From Selenomonadales bacterium (lineage in GTDB: Bacteria; Bacillota; Negativicutes; Sporomusales; UBA7701), in assembly GCA_029976065.1 (NCBI GenBank), contig JARKNV010000055.1, forward strand, positions 1-53,453: 53,453 bases of DNA, read 5' to 3'. Made by a program: the position numbers and the translations under genes. The notes beneath the pieces are model-generated. The model was not told where the DNA came from. It ran no database searches and saw only the letters and a list, made by a program, of their open reading frames with translations. The first letter of the stretch is position 1; every line of letters starts with the position of its first letter. Below, one piece after another: positions 8,451 to 16,139 of the stretch.

Positions 8451-8480
8451 AACCGGGCTAACCAGGCCCGGCTTTTTCTT
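8451..8480. terminator. Terminator between converging genes
   Basis: CCGGGC (8453-8458) pairs with GCCCGG (8466-8471), with T-runs on both strands. A second GC-rich hairpin (about 8412-8433, CCGCGGCC...GGCCGCGG) lies just before it. Serves 7777-8406 and the minus-strand zinc protein gene. Confidence 0.75.
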
Positions 8481-8484
8481 TTGG

Positions 8485-8694
8485 TCAGCTCACCTTACGA
8501 AAGTGACCGGCCAATCCCCTCCCGTTGCAGGACGGGCAGGCTTCTTCTACATAACCTGCACTGCCGCAACTCGGACAAACTTTACCGGCAAGATCGTGAT
8601 GCTCGTGGGCCTCGCTGTCACGGCAATAAGGGCAATCCGTGGCGATCGTTCCGCGGCCGCCGCAATCGGGGCAATGAGAATGAGCAGTTGACAT
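8485..8694 (-). CDS. Small zinc-binding protein with four DnaJ-type CxxC motifs
   Basis: 69 residues. Four Cys pairs follow the CxxCxGxG rhythm of the DnaJ/Hsp40 cysteine-rich domain: CPDCGGRG, CPYCRDSE, CPSCGSAG and CPSCNGRG. They should bind two zinc ions. There is no J-domain and no other Hsp40 part, so this is a free-standing zinc module. Start ATG has GGAGGG ten bases upstream. It begins 16 bases after the GAPDH stop on the same strand and is likely the second gene of that transcript. Function unknown; a chaperone-like or metal-storage role is only a guess. Confidence 0.75.
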   Translation of the reverse strand: MSTAHSHCPDCGGRGTIATDCPYCRDSEAHEHHDLAGKVCPSCGSAGYVEEACPSCNGRGLAGHFRKVS

Positions 8695-8709
8695 GTTACT
8701 TAACCCTCC

Positions 8710-9753
8710 TCAACCGGCCGCTTTGCGGGTCGGCCATGCTAAATTCTCCGCGGCCCTCCGGGCCATGAGACTGGCGAAATCGATAACCCTGCAAGCGTAA
8801 CCCCACTCATTGTCGTACCATGCCAGAACCTTAACCGTATTCGGCCCCACAACCATCGTCGAAAGCGCATCCACGATCGCCGAATGGCTATTCTTCAGGA
8901 AATCCACCGAAACCAGCGGCTCCTCGCAATAATCCATTATCCCCTTCAACTCGCCGCGGGCTGCCGCGCACAGCGCCTGATTGACCTCCTCGGCCGTCAC
9001 CGGCCGGTTCAACTGCGCCACCAGATCCGTCAGCGACACATTCGGCACCGGCACCCTGATCGCGATCCCGTTCAGCTTACCCTTCAGCTCCGGAATAACC
9101 TCGCCGATCATCTTCGCCGCGCCCGTCGTCGTCGGGATAATCGACTGCACGCAACTCCGCGCCCGGCGGGGATCCTTATGGCTGTTATCCAGGCTGCGCT
9201 GATCCGTAGTGAACGCATGCACCGTCGACATGAACCCGCTCACGATCCCGAACCGCTCATGCAGCACCTTCACCACCGGCGCCAGGCAATTCGTCGTGCA
9301 CGAAGCCGTCGAAACGATATGATGCTTATTATGGCAATAATTCTCGTCATTCACGCCAACCACGAACGTCGGCACCGCATCCTTGGCCGGCGCGGTAATA
9401 ATCACCTTGCCCGCTCCGCTGTCCAGATGCGCCTGGCAATCGCGCCCGGAATTGAACTTGCCGGTCGCCTCCACCACGATATCCGCCCCCAGGCTCCCCC
9501 AAGGCAGATTCGCCGGATTGCGGTCCGACAAAATCCGGATCGGCTTGCCGTCGACGACTATCTCCCGGTCGGTAGCCACCACCTGGCGATCCAGGATACC
9601 GTGCACCGAATCGTACTTCAGCAGGCGGGCCAGCGACTGGGGATCCATCGTCCCGTTAATCGCGACGACCTCGATATCCTCCCGCGCCAGCGAAGCCCGC
9701 AGGCACATCCGGCCGATCCGGCCAAAGCCGTTGATGGCAATTCTGGCCTTCAC
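8710..9753 (-). CDS. gap: Type I glyceraldehyde-3-phosphate dehydrogenase, GapB-like
   Basis: 347 residues from GTG at 9753, chosen because homologues begin KxRIAINGFGRIGR, GGGAG lies about 9 bases upstream, and the likely promoter (9804-9833) leaves a 44-base leader. An upstream ATG at 9783 is an alternative. The Rossmann motif INGFGRIGR is at 7-15, the catalytic Cys 152 is in ASCTTN, and HKDPRRAR and IPTTTGAAK are present. After the second strand the sequence is VVAINGTMDP, not VNDLTD. The NAD-selecting Asp is missing, as in the NADP-linked gluconeogenic GapB of Bacillus, whose overall motifs it also shares. No pgk or tpi follows; the next gene is the small zinc protein. Confidence 0.92.
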   Translation of the reverse strand: MKARIAINGFGRIGRMCLRASLAREDIEVVAINGTMDPQSLARLLKYDSVHGILDRQVVATDREIVVDGKPIRILSDRNPANLPWGSLGADIVVEATGKFNSGRDCQAHLDSGAGKVIITAPAKDAVPTFVVGVNDENYCHNKHHIVSTASCTTNCLAPVVKVLHERFGIVSGFMSTVHAFTTDQRSLDNSHKDPRRARSCVQSIIPTTTGAAKMIGEVIPELKGKLNGIAIRVPVPNVSLTDLVAQLNRPVTAEEVNQALCAAARGELKGIMDYCEEPLVSVDFLKNSHSAIVDALSTMVVGPNTVKVLAWYDNEWGYACRVIDFASLMARRAAENLAWPTRKAAG

Positions 9754-9803
9754 ACTATCACTCTCCCAAATGGTATGCAACATTCACTTGCTTCCTCGCC
9801 ATT

Positions 9804-9833
9804 AGTATAGCACATTTATTTTCCAAGTCGCAA
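9804..9833 (-). promoter_or_regulatory. Sigma-A-type promoter for the GAPDH gene
   Basis: On the minus strand: -35 TTGCGA (9828-9833), 18-base spacer, -10 TATACT (9804-9809). Predicted start near 9797, upstream of the GTG at 9753. Confidence 0.55.
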
Positions 9834-10172
9834 GTATAGTAGCATATATAATTGCAAAAGAAAGCCAGAAAATTTTTCCCTCACCCCGGACCGCCGCCGC
9901 GCAAAAAATCGACACAAAGCGACCGGCCGGCCGCCGCCGGCGCCGCGCGCGGGAGGACCGCCGCCCCGTCCCGTCCCCTGCACGCCGCCCGGGTCCGGTA
10001 AATAGCGTATTTTGACGGACAATGTCGGAAATAACCCGCTCCCGCAATCGATAGTTCGACATAATAACTTATTAAGAATGATTTAAGATAAACATAGGAT
10101 TAATTTGGGAATTGTGGAGAAAGATGTAAAATAACTGCCTATAGACACACTCTGCATTCAGGGGGGATAACA
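9834..10172. other. Divergent intergenic region upstream of HD-GYP gene
   Basis: Contains an extremely GC-rich block (about 9885-9990) followed by an AT-rich block (10050-10135). A possible + strand promoter is TTGGGA (10105-10110), 16 bases, TAAAAT (10127-10132). GGGGGGATAACA is the RBS of the gene at 10173. No further gene is seen. Confidence 0.4.
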
Positions 10173-11240
10173 ATGCCCAGCTTGCCGGCCGACCAGCTCG
10201 CACCCGGAATGACACCCGCCCGCAGCACCCTCGGAAACGACAGCCTCCCGCCCCGCGTCCCGGCGGCCCCGCACGGACCCGATCCCCTCCCGCCGCCTGC
10301 CGGCGACCGCGTTCCCTATCCCGGCATCGACCCCGCCGCACTCATCGACCGGCGGACAATGGCCGAAGCCCTGCGCTTCATCCACCACACCTCCGGCCGC
10401 TTCCTCCGGAGCCGCGGCATCGACATAGGCGCACTCCAGGCGGTAATCGGTACAATTGTCGAAAACGCCGTCGGCAACCCCAACGTCCTCACCCACCTGT
10501 CCAGCCTGCGCAGCCACGACGGCTACACCTTCGGCCACTCCCTCAACGTCTGCCTCCTCTCCGTCCTCATCGGCCTCAAAATGAGCCTGCCCGCCGCCCA
10601 GCTCGGCGAACTCGCCGTCGGCGCCCTCCTGCACGACCTCGGCAAAACCCTCGTCCCCAAGGAAATCCTCACCAAGCCCGGCCCCCTCACCGCCGACGAA
10701 TGGCGCACCGTCCGCCGCCACGGCGAACAAGCCTTCCGCATGCTGCGCAGCCAGTGGGCCCTGCCCCTGTCCGCCGCCCATATCGCCCGCCAGCACCACG
10801 AAAACTACGACGGCACCGGCTACCCCCACCGCCTCGCCGGCGACGAAATCCACCTCTTCGCCCGCATCGTCGCCGTCGCCGACAACTTCGACGCCGTCAC
10901 CGCCGATCGCCCCTACCGCCGAGCCTACCGGCCCCACGAAGCCTACGAACTCCTCCTCTGGTCGCGGGGCGGCAAACTCGACCCCGCCATCGTCGACACC
11001 TTCCTGGACACCGTCGAAATCTCCCCCGCCGGCTGCGCCGTAGCCCCCGGCGGTGAAATCGGCCTCCTCGTCGGCCCGCCCCCCGCCCTCACCAGCCGCT
11101 CCATCGTAAAAATCATCGCCAACGGCGACGGCGCCCCCGCCGGCGGCAGCGGGCAGTTCATCGACCTCGCCGGCGAGCTCTCCCAGTTCATCGCCAGGGT
11201 TTTCCGGCCGGGGGAAATAACGATAACCCCAGTCATGTAA
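10173..11240 (+). CDS. HD-GYP domain protein, putative cyclic-di-GMP phosphodiesterase
   Basis: 355 residues. The usual N-terminal accessory domain is reduced to LPADQLAPGMTPAR and then replaced by about 40 Pro/Ala/Arg-rich residues. The catalytic part is complete: HSLNVCLLSVLIG, LLHDLGK (His-Asp near residue 155), KEILTKPGPL, RRHGEQAFRML, HHENYDGTGYP (GYP near 217) and NFDAVTADRPYRR. It should hydrolyse c-di-GMP in the cytoplasm. It is the second of three HD-GYP proteins in this window. A single gene, with a terminator right behind it. Confidence 0.9.
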   Translation: MPSLPADQLAPGMTPARSTLGNDSLPPRVPAAPHGPDPLPPPAGDRVPYPGIDPAALIDRRTMAEALRFIHHTSGRFLRSRGIDIGALQAVIGTIVENAVGNPNVLTHLSSLRSHDGYTFGHSLNVCLLSVLIGLKMSLPAAQLGELAVGALLHDLGKTLVPKEILTKPGPLTADEWRTVRRHGEQAFRMLRSQWALPLSAAHIARQHHENYDGTGYPHRLAGDEIHLFARIVAVADNFDAVTADRPYRRAYRPHEAYELLLWSRGGKLDPAIVDTFLDTVEISPAGCAVAPGGEIGLLVGPPPALTSRSIVKIIANGDGAPAGGSGQFIDLAGELSQFIARVFRPGEITITPVM

Positions 11241-11265
11241 AATGAAATAGTATAACACATTTAAA

Positions 11266-11296
11266 AAGCCTGAAACCGTTTCCCGGTCTCAGGCTT
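11266..11296. terminator. Bidirectional terminator
   Basis: AAGCCTGAAACCG pairs with CGGTCTCAGGCTT (one mismatch) around a short loop. A-run before and partial T-run after; the minus-strand version ends in TTTTT and closes the gene at 11304-12062. Confidence 0.75.
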
Positions 11297-11303
11297 TGCC
11301 CAT

Positions 11304-12062
11304 CTACCCCTTCAGATCCTCCTGAAGCTCCTTCAGCTCCTGCCAGATGCGGTGCTTCTCCGGCAGCGCGATATTATTGTTCGCCAGCAGCTTCTCGTAC
11401 AGGTACTTCGCGATCAGGCTCCCGTCGTACTCCAGGAACCCCAGCGCCTCCAGCAGATCCTCCAGCGCGTCCACATTCACGTCCGGGTCCGTCCCCGCCA
11501 GCTCCAGCGCCTTCTGCGCGCAGCCCAGCACCGCCAGCTTCGCCTTCTCGTCCTCGTCCACCAGCAGGAAAAGCGCGTACGCCTTCGCCGCCCAATCGCT
11601 GAAACTCTTCGCCTCCGCGCCCGCCGCCCGCTCGATCCACTGCACCGCCTGCACCTGATCGCGCCGGTCGGCCGCATACTCGAAATACATATCCGCGATC
11701 CGCACGCACAGCGTCGGGTTCAGTCTCTCGCCCAGCACCCGGCGGATCGCCTCCTGCTCCAGCGCCCGGTCGGGCACGAACAGCGCGCAGCAGAAAACAT
11801 CCTGCATATACATCGGCGGAATCGGGCCGCTCCGCCCCAGAATCAGGCGGGCCACCTCGCCCGCCATCTCCGGGCGGTACTCCGTCGCCACCACCAGATA
11901 ATCCCCTAAATCGCGCATCTCCGCATCCGCGCGCCCCGCCACCCCTGCCTTAGTATACCAATAGCAGGCCTTCTCGCGATCCTCGCGCTCGAACCATTTG
12001 CGCGCCTCGGCGATGCACTTCTGATACTCGCCGTCGTTGCTCTTCGTGCCGAACAGCCTCAT
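11304..12062 (-). CDS. SEL1/TPR-like helical repeat protein, hypothetical
   Basis: 252 residues, soluble, with no signal peptide. The N-terminal stretch YQKCIAEARKWFEREDREKACYWYTKAGVAGRADAEM looks like SEL1/TPR helix pairs, and the rest is mainly helical (VQAVQWIERAAGAEAKSFSDWAAKAYALF, LEDLLEALGFLEYDGSLIAKYLYEKLL). Such repeats mediate protein-protein contacts; no partner is evident. RBS GGAGG is 6 bases from the ATG. Transcribed alone, divergent from the aldo/keto reductase gene. Confidence 0.7.
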   Translation of the reverse strand: MRLFGTKSNDGEYQKCIAEARKWFEREDREKACYWYTKAGVAGRADAEMRDLGDYLVVATEYRPEMAGEVARLILGRSGPIPPMYMQDVFCCALFVPDRALEQEAIRRVLGERLNPTLCVRIADMYFEYAADRRDQVQAVQWIERAAGAEAKSFSDWAAKAYALFLLVDEDEKAKLAVLGCAQKALELAGTDPDVNVDALEDLLEALGFLEYDGSLIAKYLYEKLLANNNIALPEKHRIWQELKELQEDLKG

Positions 12063-12244
12063 TCCATCCTCCGTATAAAAGCCGGAAATAATCTAGATAT
12101 AATATATACTAACACTCTTGCGCCCCGGACACAACTTTTTCCCCGTCGGCCCCATCCCTATTCTTCCCCGCATCCCCGGCAGGAAACCGGCCGCCGTTTC
12201 AAGAAATAACCAGAAAACACCAACAAGCCAACGGAGGGAAAACC

Positions 12245-13279
12245 ATGCGCTACCAAACTCTCGGCAAAACCAACCTGCGGGTCTCCGAATTCGGCTTCGG
12301 CGGCATCCCCATCATCCGCCTCACCGTCGACGACGCCGTCGCCGTCCTCAGGCGCGCCTACGAAAAAGGCGTCACCCTCTACGACACCGCCAACGCCTAC
12401 CTCGGCAGCGAAGACAAAATCGGCCGCGCCTTCCACGGCATGCGCGACAAAATCGTCATCGCCACCAAAACCATGAAACGCGACGCCGCCAGCGCCGCCG
12501 ACCACATCGACGCCAGCCTCCGCCTCCTCCGCACCGACCACATCGACCTCTACCAGCTCCACCAGGTCTCCCAGGAAAAAGACTGGGACACCCTCACCGG
12601 CCCCGGCGGCGCCCTCGAAGCCGTCGCCAAAGCCAAGCAGCAGGGCAAAATCCGCCACCTCGGCCTCACCTCCCACAGCCTTTCCATGGCCAACCGCCTC
12701 ATCAAAACCGGCCTCTTCGAAACCATCCAGTTCCCCTTCAGCTTCGTCGAACCCGCGGCCGCCGACGAACTCCACGTCACCGCCCGCTCCCTCGGCCTCG
12801 GCATTCTCGCCATGAAACCCTTCGCCGGCGGCGTCCTCGACAACGCCGCCCTCACCTTCAAATATCTTCGCCAATTCGACGACGTCGTTCCCATCCCCGG
12901 CTTCGACTCCGTCGCATACGTCGACCAAGTCGCCGCCATCTACGAACAGCCCAACGTCATAGAAGACGCCGACCGCGCCCTCATGGCCGAATACCGCGAC
13001 CGCCTCGGCAAGCACTTCTGCCGCCGGTGCGAATACTGCCAGCCCTGTCCCAACGGCGTCATGATCACCCCCGCCATGGCCTACCCCATCGTCGCCCACC
13101 GCATGTCCAAGGAAGTCGCCGTCAACTTCTCCAAAAAAGCCATCGAATCCGTCCAGAACTGCACCGAATGCGGCGTCTGCCTCACCCGCTGCCCCTACAA
13201 CCTCCCCATCCCCGAATTAATCAGGAAGAACTACGACCTATACCTCCAGCACCTAAAAGAGGTAGGCCACGGCCGTTGA
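12245..13279 (+). CDS. Aldo/keto reductase with C-terminal 4Fe-4S domain
   Basis: 344 residues. The AKR barrel starts [20 protein letters not shown] and carries [18 protein letters not shown] (catalytic Asp and Tyr), a Lys in IATKT, and [12 protein letters not shown]. The C-terminus adds two Cys clusters, [11 protein letters not shown] (from about residue 258) and [13 protein letters not shown] (from about 305), typical of ferredoxin-like AKRs in anaerobes, so electrons may pass through iron-sulfur centres. RBS GGAGGG. Its last codons, GGC CGT TGA, lie inside the left end of an intergenic palindromic repeat (see 13271-13335). Confidence 0.92.
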   Translation: MRYQTLGKTNLRVSEFGFGGIPIIRLTVDDAVAVLRRAYEKGVTLYDTANAYLGSEDKIGRAFHGMRDKIVIATKTMKRDAASAADHIDASLRLLRTDHIDLYQLHQVSQEKDWDTLTGPGGALEAVAKAKQQGKIRHLGLTSHSLSMANRLIKTGLFETIQFPFSFVEPAAADELHVTARSLGLGILAMKPFAGGVLDNAALTFKYLRQFDDVVPIPGFDSVAYVDQVAAIYEQPNVIEDADRALMAEYRDRLGKHFCRRCEYCQPCPNGVMITPAMAYPIVAHRMSKEVAVNFSKKAIESVQNCTECGVCLTRCPYNLPIPELIRKNYDLYLQHLKEVGHGR

Positions 13280-13335
13280 TAAAGCCCCATCTGCGTTCTT
13301 CCCGCGCCTGCGTTCTCCGCCGCCTGCGCCCGTCC
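13271..13335 (+). repeat. Truncated palindromic repeat (left arm of family A joined to family B end)
   Basis: GGCCGTTGATAAAGCCCCAT begins the same way as the left arms at 34512 and 51090, and the CTGCGTTCTCCGCCGCCTGC stretch matches the right end of family B (37581-37600). The middle of both elements is missing. The repeat's first bases encode the last Arg and stop of the aldo/keto reductase. Confidence 0.65.
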
Positions 13336-13352
13336 CGCCCGTTTTCCCTCTC

Positions 13353-13382
13353 TTGACAGGCCCGTCCCTTTACTGCTATAAT
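13353..13382 (+). promoter_or_regulatory. Sigma-A promoter of the trpB2 T-box transcript
   Basis: -35 TTGACA (13353-13358), 18-base spacer, -10 TATAAT (13377-13382), about 30 bases before the T-box stem I. Confidence 0.8.
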
Positions 13383-13410
13383 CCAATCAAATCCAAACCA
13401 GCCAAAATTG

Positions 13411-13680
13411 ATGAACAGGAAGAGTACCCGTGGCGGAGAATCGCAGCGAGCCGGCGGCGGTGGAAGGCCGGCATTTTGGTCACGGCGAATGGGCCTGGGA
13501 AATGCAGCCCGAGCCGCATTTTTTGCGGGGTAGGCGCCGCCGGGAAAACCCCGCCGTTACCAGGGGAAAGGCATCGACGGCCCCGCGCCGTCCGCGCCTT
13601 AGCGAGTCGGGCCGCATTAGCGGCCAAGCAGGGTGGTACCGCGAGCAAACTCTCGTCCCTTTATGGACGAGAGTTTTTAT
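13411..13680 (+). promoter_or_regulatory. T-box leader, tryptophan specific
   Basis: The leader starts with the GAACAGGA motif and AGTA (13423-13426), the 5' half of the specifier-loop S-turn. The matching 3' half, GAA, is followed by TGG (13490-13492) as specifier codon, so it reads uncharged tRNA-Trp. The T-box sequence AGGGTGGTACCGCG is at 13630-13643. The terminator AAACTCTCGTCC...GGACGAGAGTTTTT (13648-13676) competes with the antiterminator. When Trp is scarce, uncharged tRNA-Trp lets transcription pass into trpB2. Confidence 0.92.
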
Positions 13681-13709
13681 ATTTTCCTAGAAAGAAAGGG
13701 GTTAGAGCC

Positions 13710-15065
13710 ATGAGCAAAGACAAAAAGATACTCCTCGACGAACGGGACATACCCCGCCGCTGGTACAACATCCAGGCCGACATGCCCAACAAGATCGCCC
13801 CGCCCCTCCACCCGGCCACCAAGCAGCCCATCGCCGCCGCCGACCTCGCCCCCATCTTCCCTATGGAGCTCATCAAACAGGAAGTCAGCCAGGAACGCTG
13901 GATCGACATCCCCGAGGAAATCGTCGAAAAATACCGCATCTGGCGGCCCACCCCCCTCATCCGCGCCTACGAACTCGAAAAAGCCCTCGACACCCCTGCC
14001 AAAATCTACTACAAACACGAAGGCGTCAGCCCCGCCGGCAGCCACAAAGTCAACACCGCCATCCCCCAGGCCTACTACAACAAAGCCGCCGGCATCACCC
14101 GCCTCGCCACCGAAACCGGCGCCGGCCAGTGGGGCAGCGCCCTCAGCCTCGCCTGCAGCTTCTACGGCCTCGAATGCACCGTCTACATGGTCAAGATCAG
14201 CAGCCGCCAGAAGCCCTACCGCCGCTCCTTCATGCAGGTCTACGGCGCCGAAGTCATCCCCAGCCCCTCCGACAAAACCGCAGCAGGGCGGAGGATGCTC
14301 GCCCTCGACCCCGACTCCCCCGGCAGCCTCGGCCTCGCCATCTCCGAAGCCGTCGAAGACGCCGCCGGCCGCCCCGACACCAACTACGCCCTCGGCAGCG
14401 TCCTAAACCACGTCCTCCTCCACCAGACCGTCATCGGCCTCGAAGCCAAAGCCCAGCTCGCCAAAGCCGGCGACTACCCCGACGTCGTCATCGGCTGCTG
14501 CGGCGGCGGCAGCAACTTCGGCGGCATCGCCTTCCCCTTCCTCCAGGACAAATTCGCCGGCCGCCCGGTCCGCGCCCTCGCCGTCGAGCCCACCGCCTGC
14601 CCCAGCCTCACCCGCGGCGTCTTCGCCTACGACTACGGCGACCTCGGCAAGCTCACCCCCATCGTCAAAATGTACACCCTCGGCCACAACTTCATGCCCT
14701 CCGGCATCCACGCCGGCGGCCTCCGCTACCACGGCGAATCGCCCCTCGTCAGCCAGCTCTACCACGACGGCTTCATCGAAGCCCGGGCCTTCGACCAGCG
14801 GCAGATCTTCCAGGCCGCCCTCACCTTCGCCCGCAGCGAAGGCATCATCCCCGCCCCCGAATCGGCCCACGCCGTCCAGGGAGCCATCGTCGAAGCGCTT
14901 GCCGCCCGCGAGGAAGGGCAGGGGAGGACCATCCTTTTCAGCCTCTCCGGCCACGGCCACTTCGACATGGCCGCCTACGACAGCTACCTCGCCGGCGAAA
15001 CCAAAGACGCCCCCTGCGACCAACAAGACCTCGCCAAATACTTGGCAGAGTTGCCGCAGACCTGA
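13710..15065 (+). CDS. trpB: Tryptophan synthase beta-like protein TrpB2
   Basis: 451 residues from ATG 13710, placed directly behind the T-box terminator. The long upstream extension of the frame covers the leader and is not coding. The length and the N-terminal part ([19 protein letters not shown]) mark the TrpB2 subgroup, longer than TrpB1. The PLP lysine lies in [10 protein letters not shown] near residue 112, the phosphate-binding loop is [10 protein letters not shown], and the catalytic-region [14 protein letters not shown] is intact. It joins indole and serine to give tryptophan, usually without TrpA. A full trpBA pair exists at 29454-31431, so this is a second, independently Trp-controlled beta subunit, perhaps for indole salvage. 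Confidence 0.95.
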   Translation: MSKDKKILLDERDIPRRWYNIQADMPNKIAPPLHPATKQPIAAADLAPIFPMELIKQEVSQERWIDIPEEIVEKYRIWRPTPLIRAYELEKALDTPAKIYYKHEGVSPAGSHKVNTAIPQAYYNKAAGITRLATETGAGQWGSALSLACSFYGLECTVYMVKISSRQKPYRRSFMQVYGAEVIPSPSDKTAAGRRMLALDPDSPGSLGLAISEAVEDAAGRPDTNYALGSVLNHVLLHQTVIGLEAKAQLAKAGDYPDVVIGCCGGGSNFGGIAFPFLQDKFAGRPVRALAVEPTACPSLTRGVFAYDYGDLGKLTPIVKMYTLGHNFMPSGIHAGGLRYHGESPLVSQLYHDGFIEARAFDQRQIFQAALTFARSEGIIPAPESAHAVQGAIVEALAAREEGQGRTILFSLSGHGHFDMAAYDSYLAGETKDAPCDQQDLAKYLAELPQT

Positions 15066-15074
15066 GAGCAAACG

Positions 15075-15106
15075 AAAAGCCTGGCTCCATAAGGAGTCAG
15101 GCTTTT
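15075..15106. terminator. Bidirectional terminator after trpB2
   Basis: AAAAGCCTGGCTCC (15075-15088) pairs with GGAGTCAGGCTTTT (15093-15106) with one mismatch and a 4-base loop. It separates the converging genes. Confidence 0.8.
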
Positions 15107-15128
15107 GCCGTATTCGGCCGGAAACTGC

Positions 15129-15524
15129 TTATCCGCCCGTCCGGTGCTTCGCGCCGCCCGGCCGCGCCGGCCGCTCGTTCGCCGCGTCCTGCTTATACCG
15201 GTAAATCTCCACCTCGAGGAAGAGGCGCTCGATAATTATCTCGCACAGCGCCCTCTCCGTCTGCTCGACGACGGCGTCCACGCCCTTCTTTATCGACCGC
15301 AGCAGAGCCGTCGCCTGCTGCTGCGTCATCTGCGGCGGCACGGCCAGATCGAACACCGGCGCGAAAGTATGGCTGGCGAACCTGTCGATGAACAGCTTCA
15401 TCCGCGCGGCGACCGCATCGACCAATTCCGCATCCGGCGACAGCTCCTCCAGGACCCGCCTGACATGGGCCTCGACTTCCGTCTGCTCGTGCTTCACGGG
15501 AAAAGAAACTATCCTCGCCGCCAC
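15129..15524 (-). CDS. Hypothetical helical protein
   Basis: 131 residues from GTG at 15524, preferred because AAGGGG lies 8 bases upstream; the in-frame GTG at 15533 overlaps that site. Soluble, no signal peptide. Predicted mostly helical, with VEAHVRRVLEELSPDAELVDAVAARMKLFIDRF, then a Pro-rich loop, then a charged helix AVVEQTERALCEIIIERLFLEVEIYRYKQ, which could form a coiled coil. The C-terminal 15 residues are polar and disordered-looking. No family recognised. It converges with trpB2 and has an own, unrecognised promoter. Confidence 0.55.
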   Translation of the reverse strand: MAARIVSFPVKHEQTEVEAHVRRVLEELSPDAELVDAVAARMKLFIDRFASHTFAPVFDLAVPPQMTQQQATALLRSIKKGVDAVVEQTERALCEIIIERLFLEVEIYRYKQDAANERPARPGGAKHRTGG

Positions 15525-15640
15525 ATCCGTCACCCCTTGCCGGCCAAAATCATTTTCGTCCGAACTTATTATCCTCAGTCAATATTAAGATCATCTTAAA
15601 TTTTGCGGAATCAGGCATTTTGTCTCTATACGTAGCTGTA

Positions 15641-15868
15641 CCCGCGGAGAGCGCAGGCTAGTGCGCCGGAGCTCCGGCCGAACGCGCCGTAAGCTCGGAC
15701 CGACACAGCCGTACCGCCCGCAAATGTCGCATCCGGCTCGTTGCGGGCTAGACCGACCATCCACGGTCGGTCTTACGGTTGTGTTACCGGCCTGCTGCAC
15801 CAACGGCGCGTAATCGGCCTTCGCAATGGCGCATACGCCTGCGCTCTCCGCCGCCTTCGGCGCTTTGG
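15641..15868 (+). repeat. Palindromic repeat family B, copy 1
   Basis: The ends are perfect 15-bp inverted repeats: GCGGAGAGCGCAGGC (15644-15658) and GCCTGCGCTCTCCGC (15837-15851). The interior holds further hairpins, for example AGACCGACC...GGTCGGTCT around 15751-15775. It shares long stretches with 18395-18675 and 37331-37610 in the same orientation. No ORF of its own. Confidence 0.8.
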
Positions 15869-15982
15869 GTCAGCCATAATTTCAAAAGAAACAAAAAAAA
15901 ATTTCAAGAAAATACTGTTTTGTACGATTTGTGGACTTTTAGTGAACTGTTGGGCAAAAAAGTGTGATATGATAATATCGTC

Positions 15983-16125
15983 AAGAAGACCGCCAAGGGC
16001 GGCCTTCTTTTTTTCGTCTATCAGAAAACGCAACCTTTCTGATAGACATACGGGCAATTATGGCTTCGCCGCGCCGGAAGGCTTGGTGGAGCCAGTTTGC
16101 TAAATGCCGTAAAACGGCAAAAATT
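15983..16125 (+). promoter_or_regulatory. Structured leader of the GH19 gene (terminator, perfect hairpin, switchable stem)
   Basis: Downstream of a probable -10 (TATGATAAT near 15968) come: a terminator AAGAAGACCGCC/GGCGGCCTTCTT plus T-run (15983-16014); a perfect 12-bp hairpin GTCTATCAGAAA/TTTCTGATAGAC (16016-16047); then TGCCGT (16105-16110), which can pair either with upstream ACGGGCA (about 16051-16057) or with ACGGCA right after it (16114-16119), 8 bases before the RBS GGAGG. That layout suggests attenuation or a riboswitch, but it matches no class known to me. Confidence 0.4.
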
Positions 16126-16139
16126 TGGAGGTGTGGATC

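Noticed and set aside
13353..13709. N-terminal extension of the trpB2 frame
   Set aside because: It covers the T-box leader; the conserved TrpB2 start is ATG 13710.
16016..16125. c-di-GMP riboswitch before the GH19 gene or the HD-GYP genes
   Set aside because: The GGCAAACC and GCAAAGCC signatures of class I and the class II core are absent at all these leaders.
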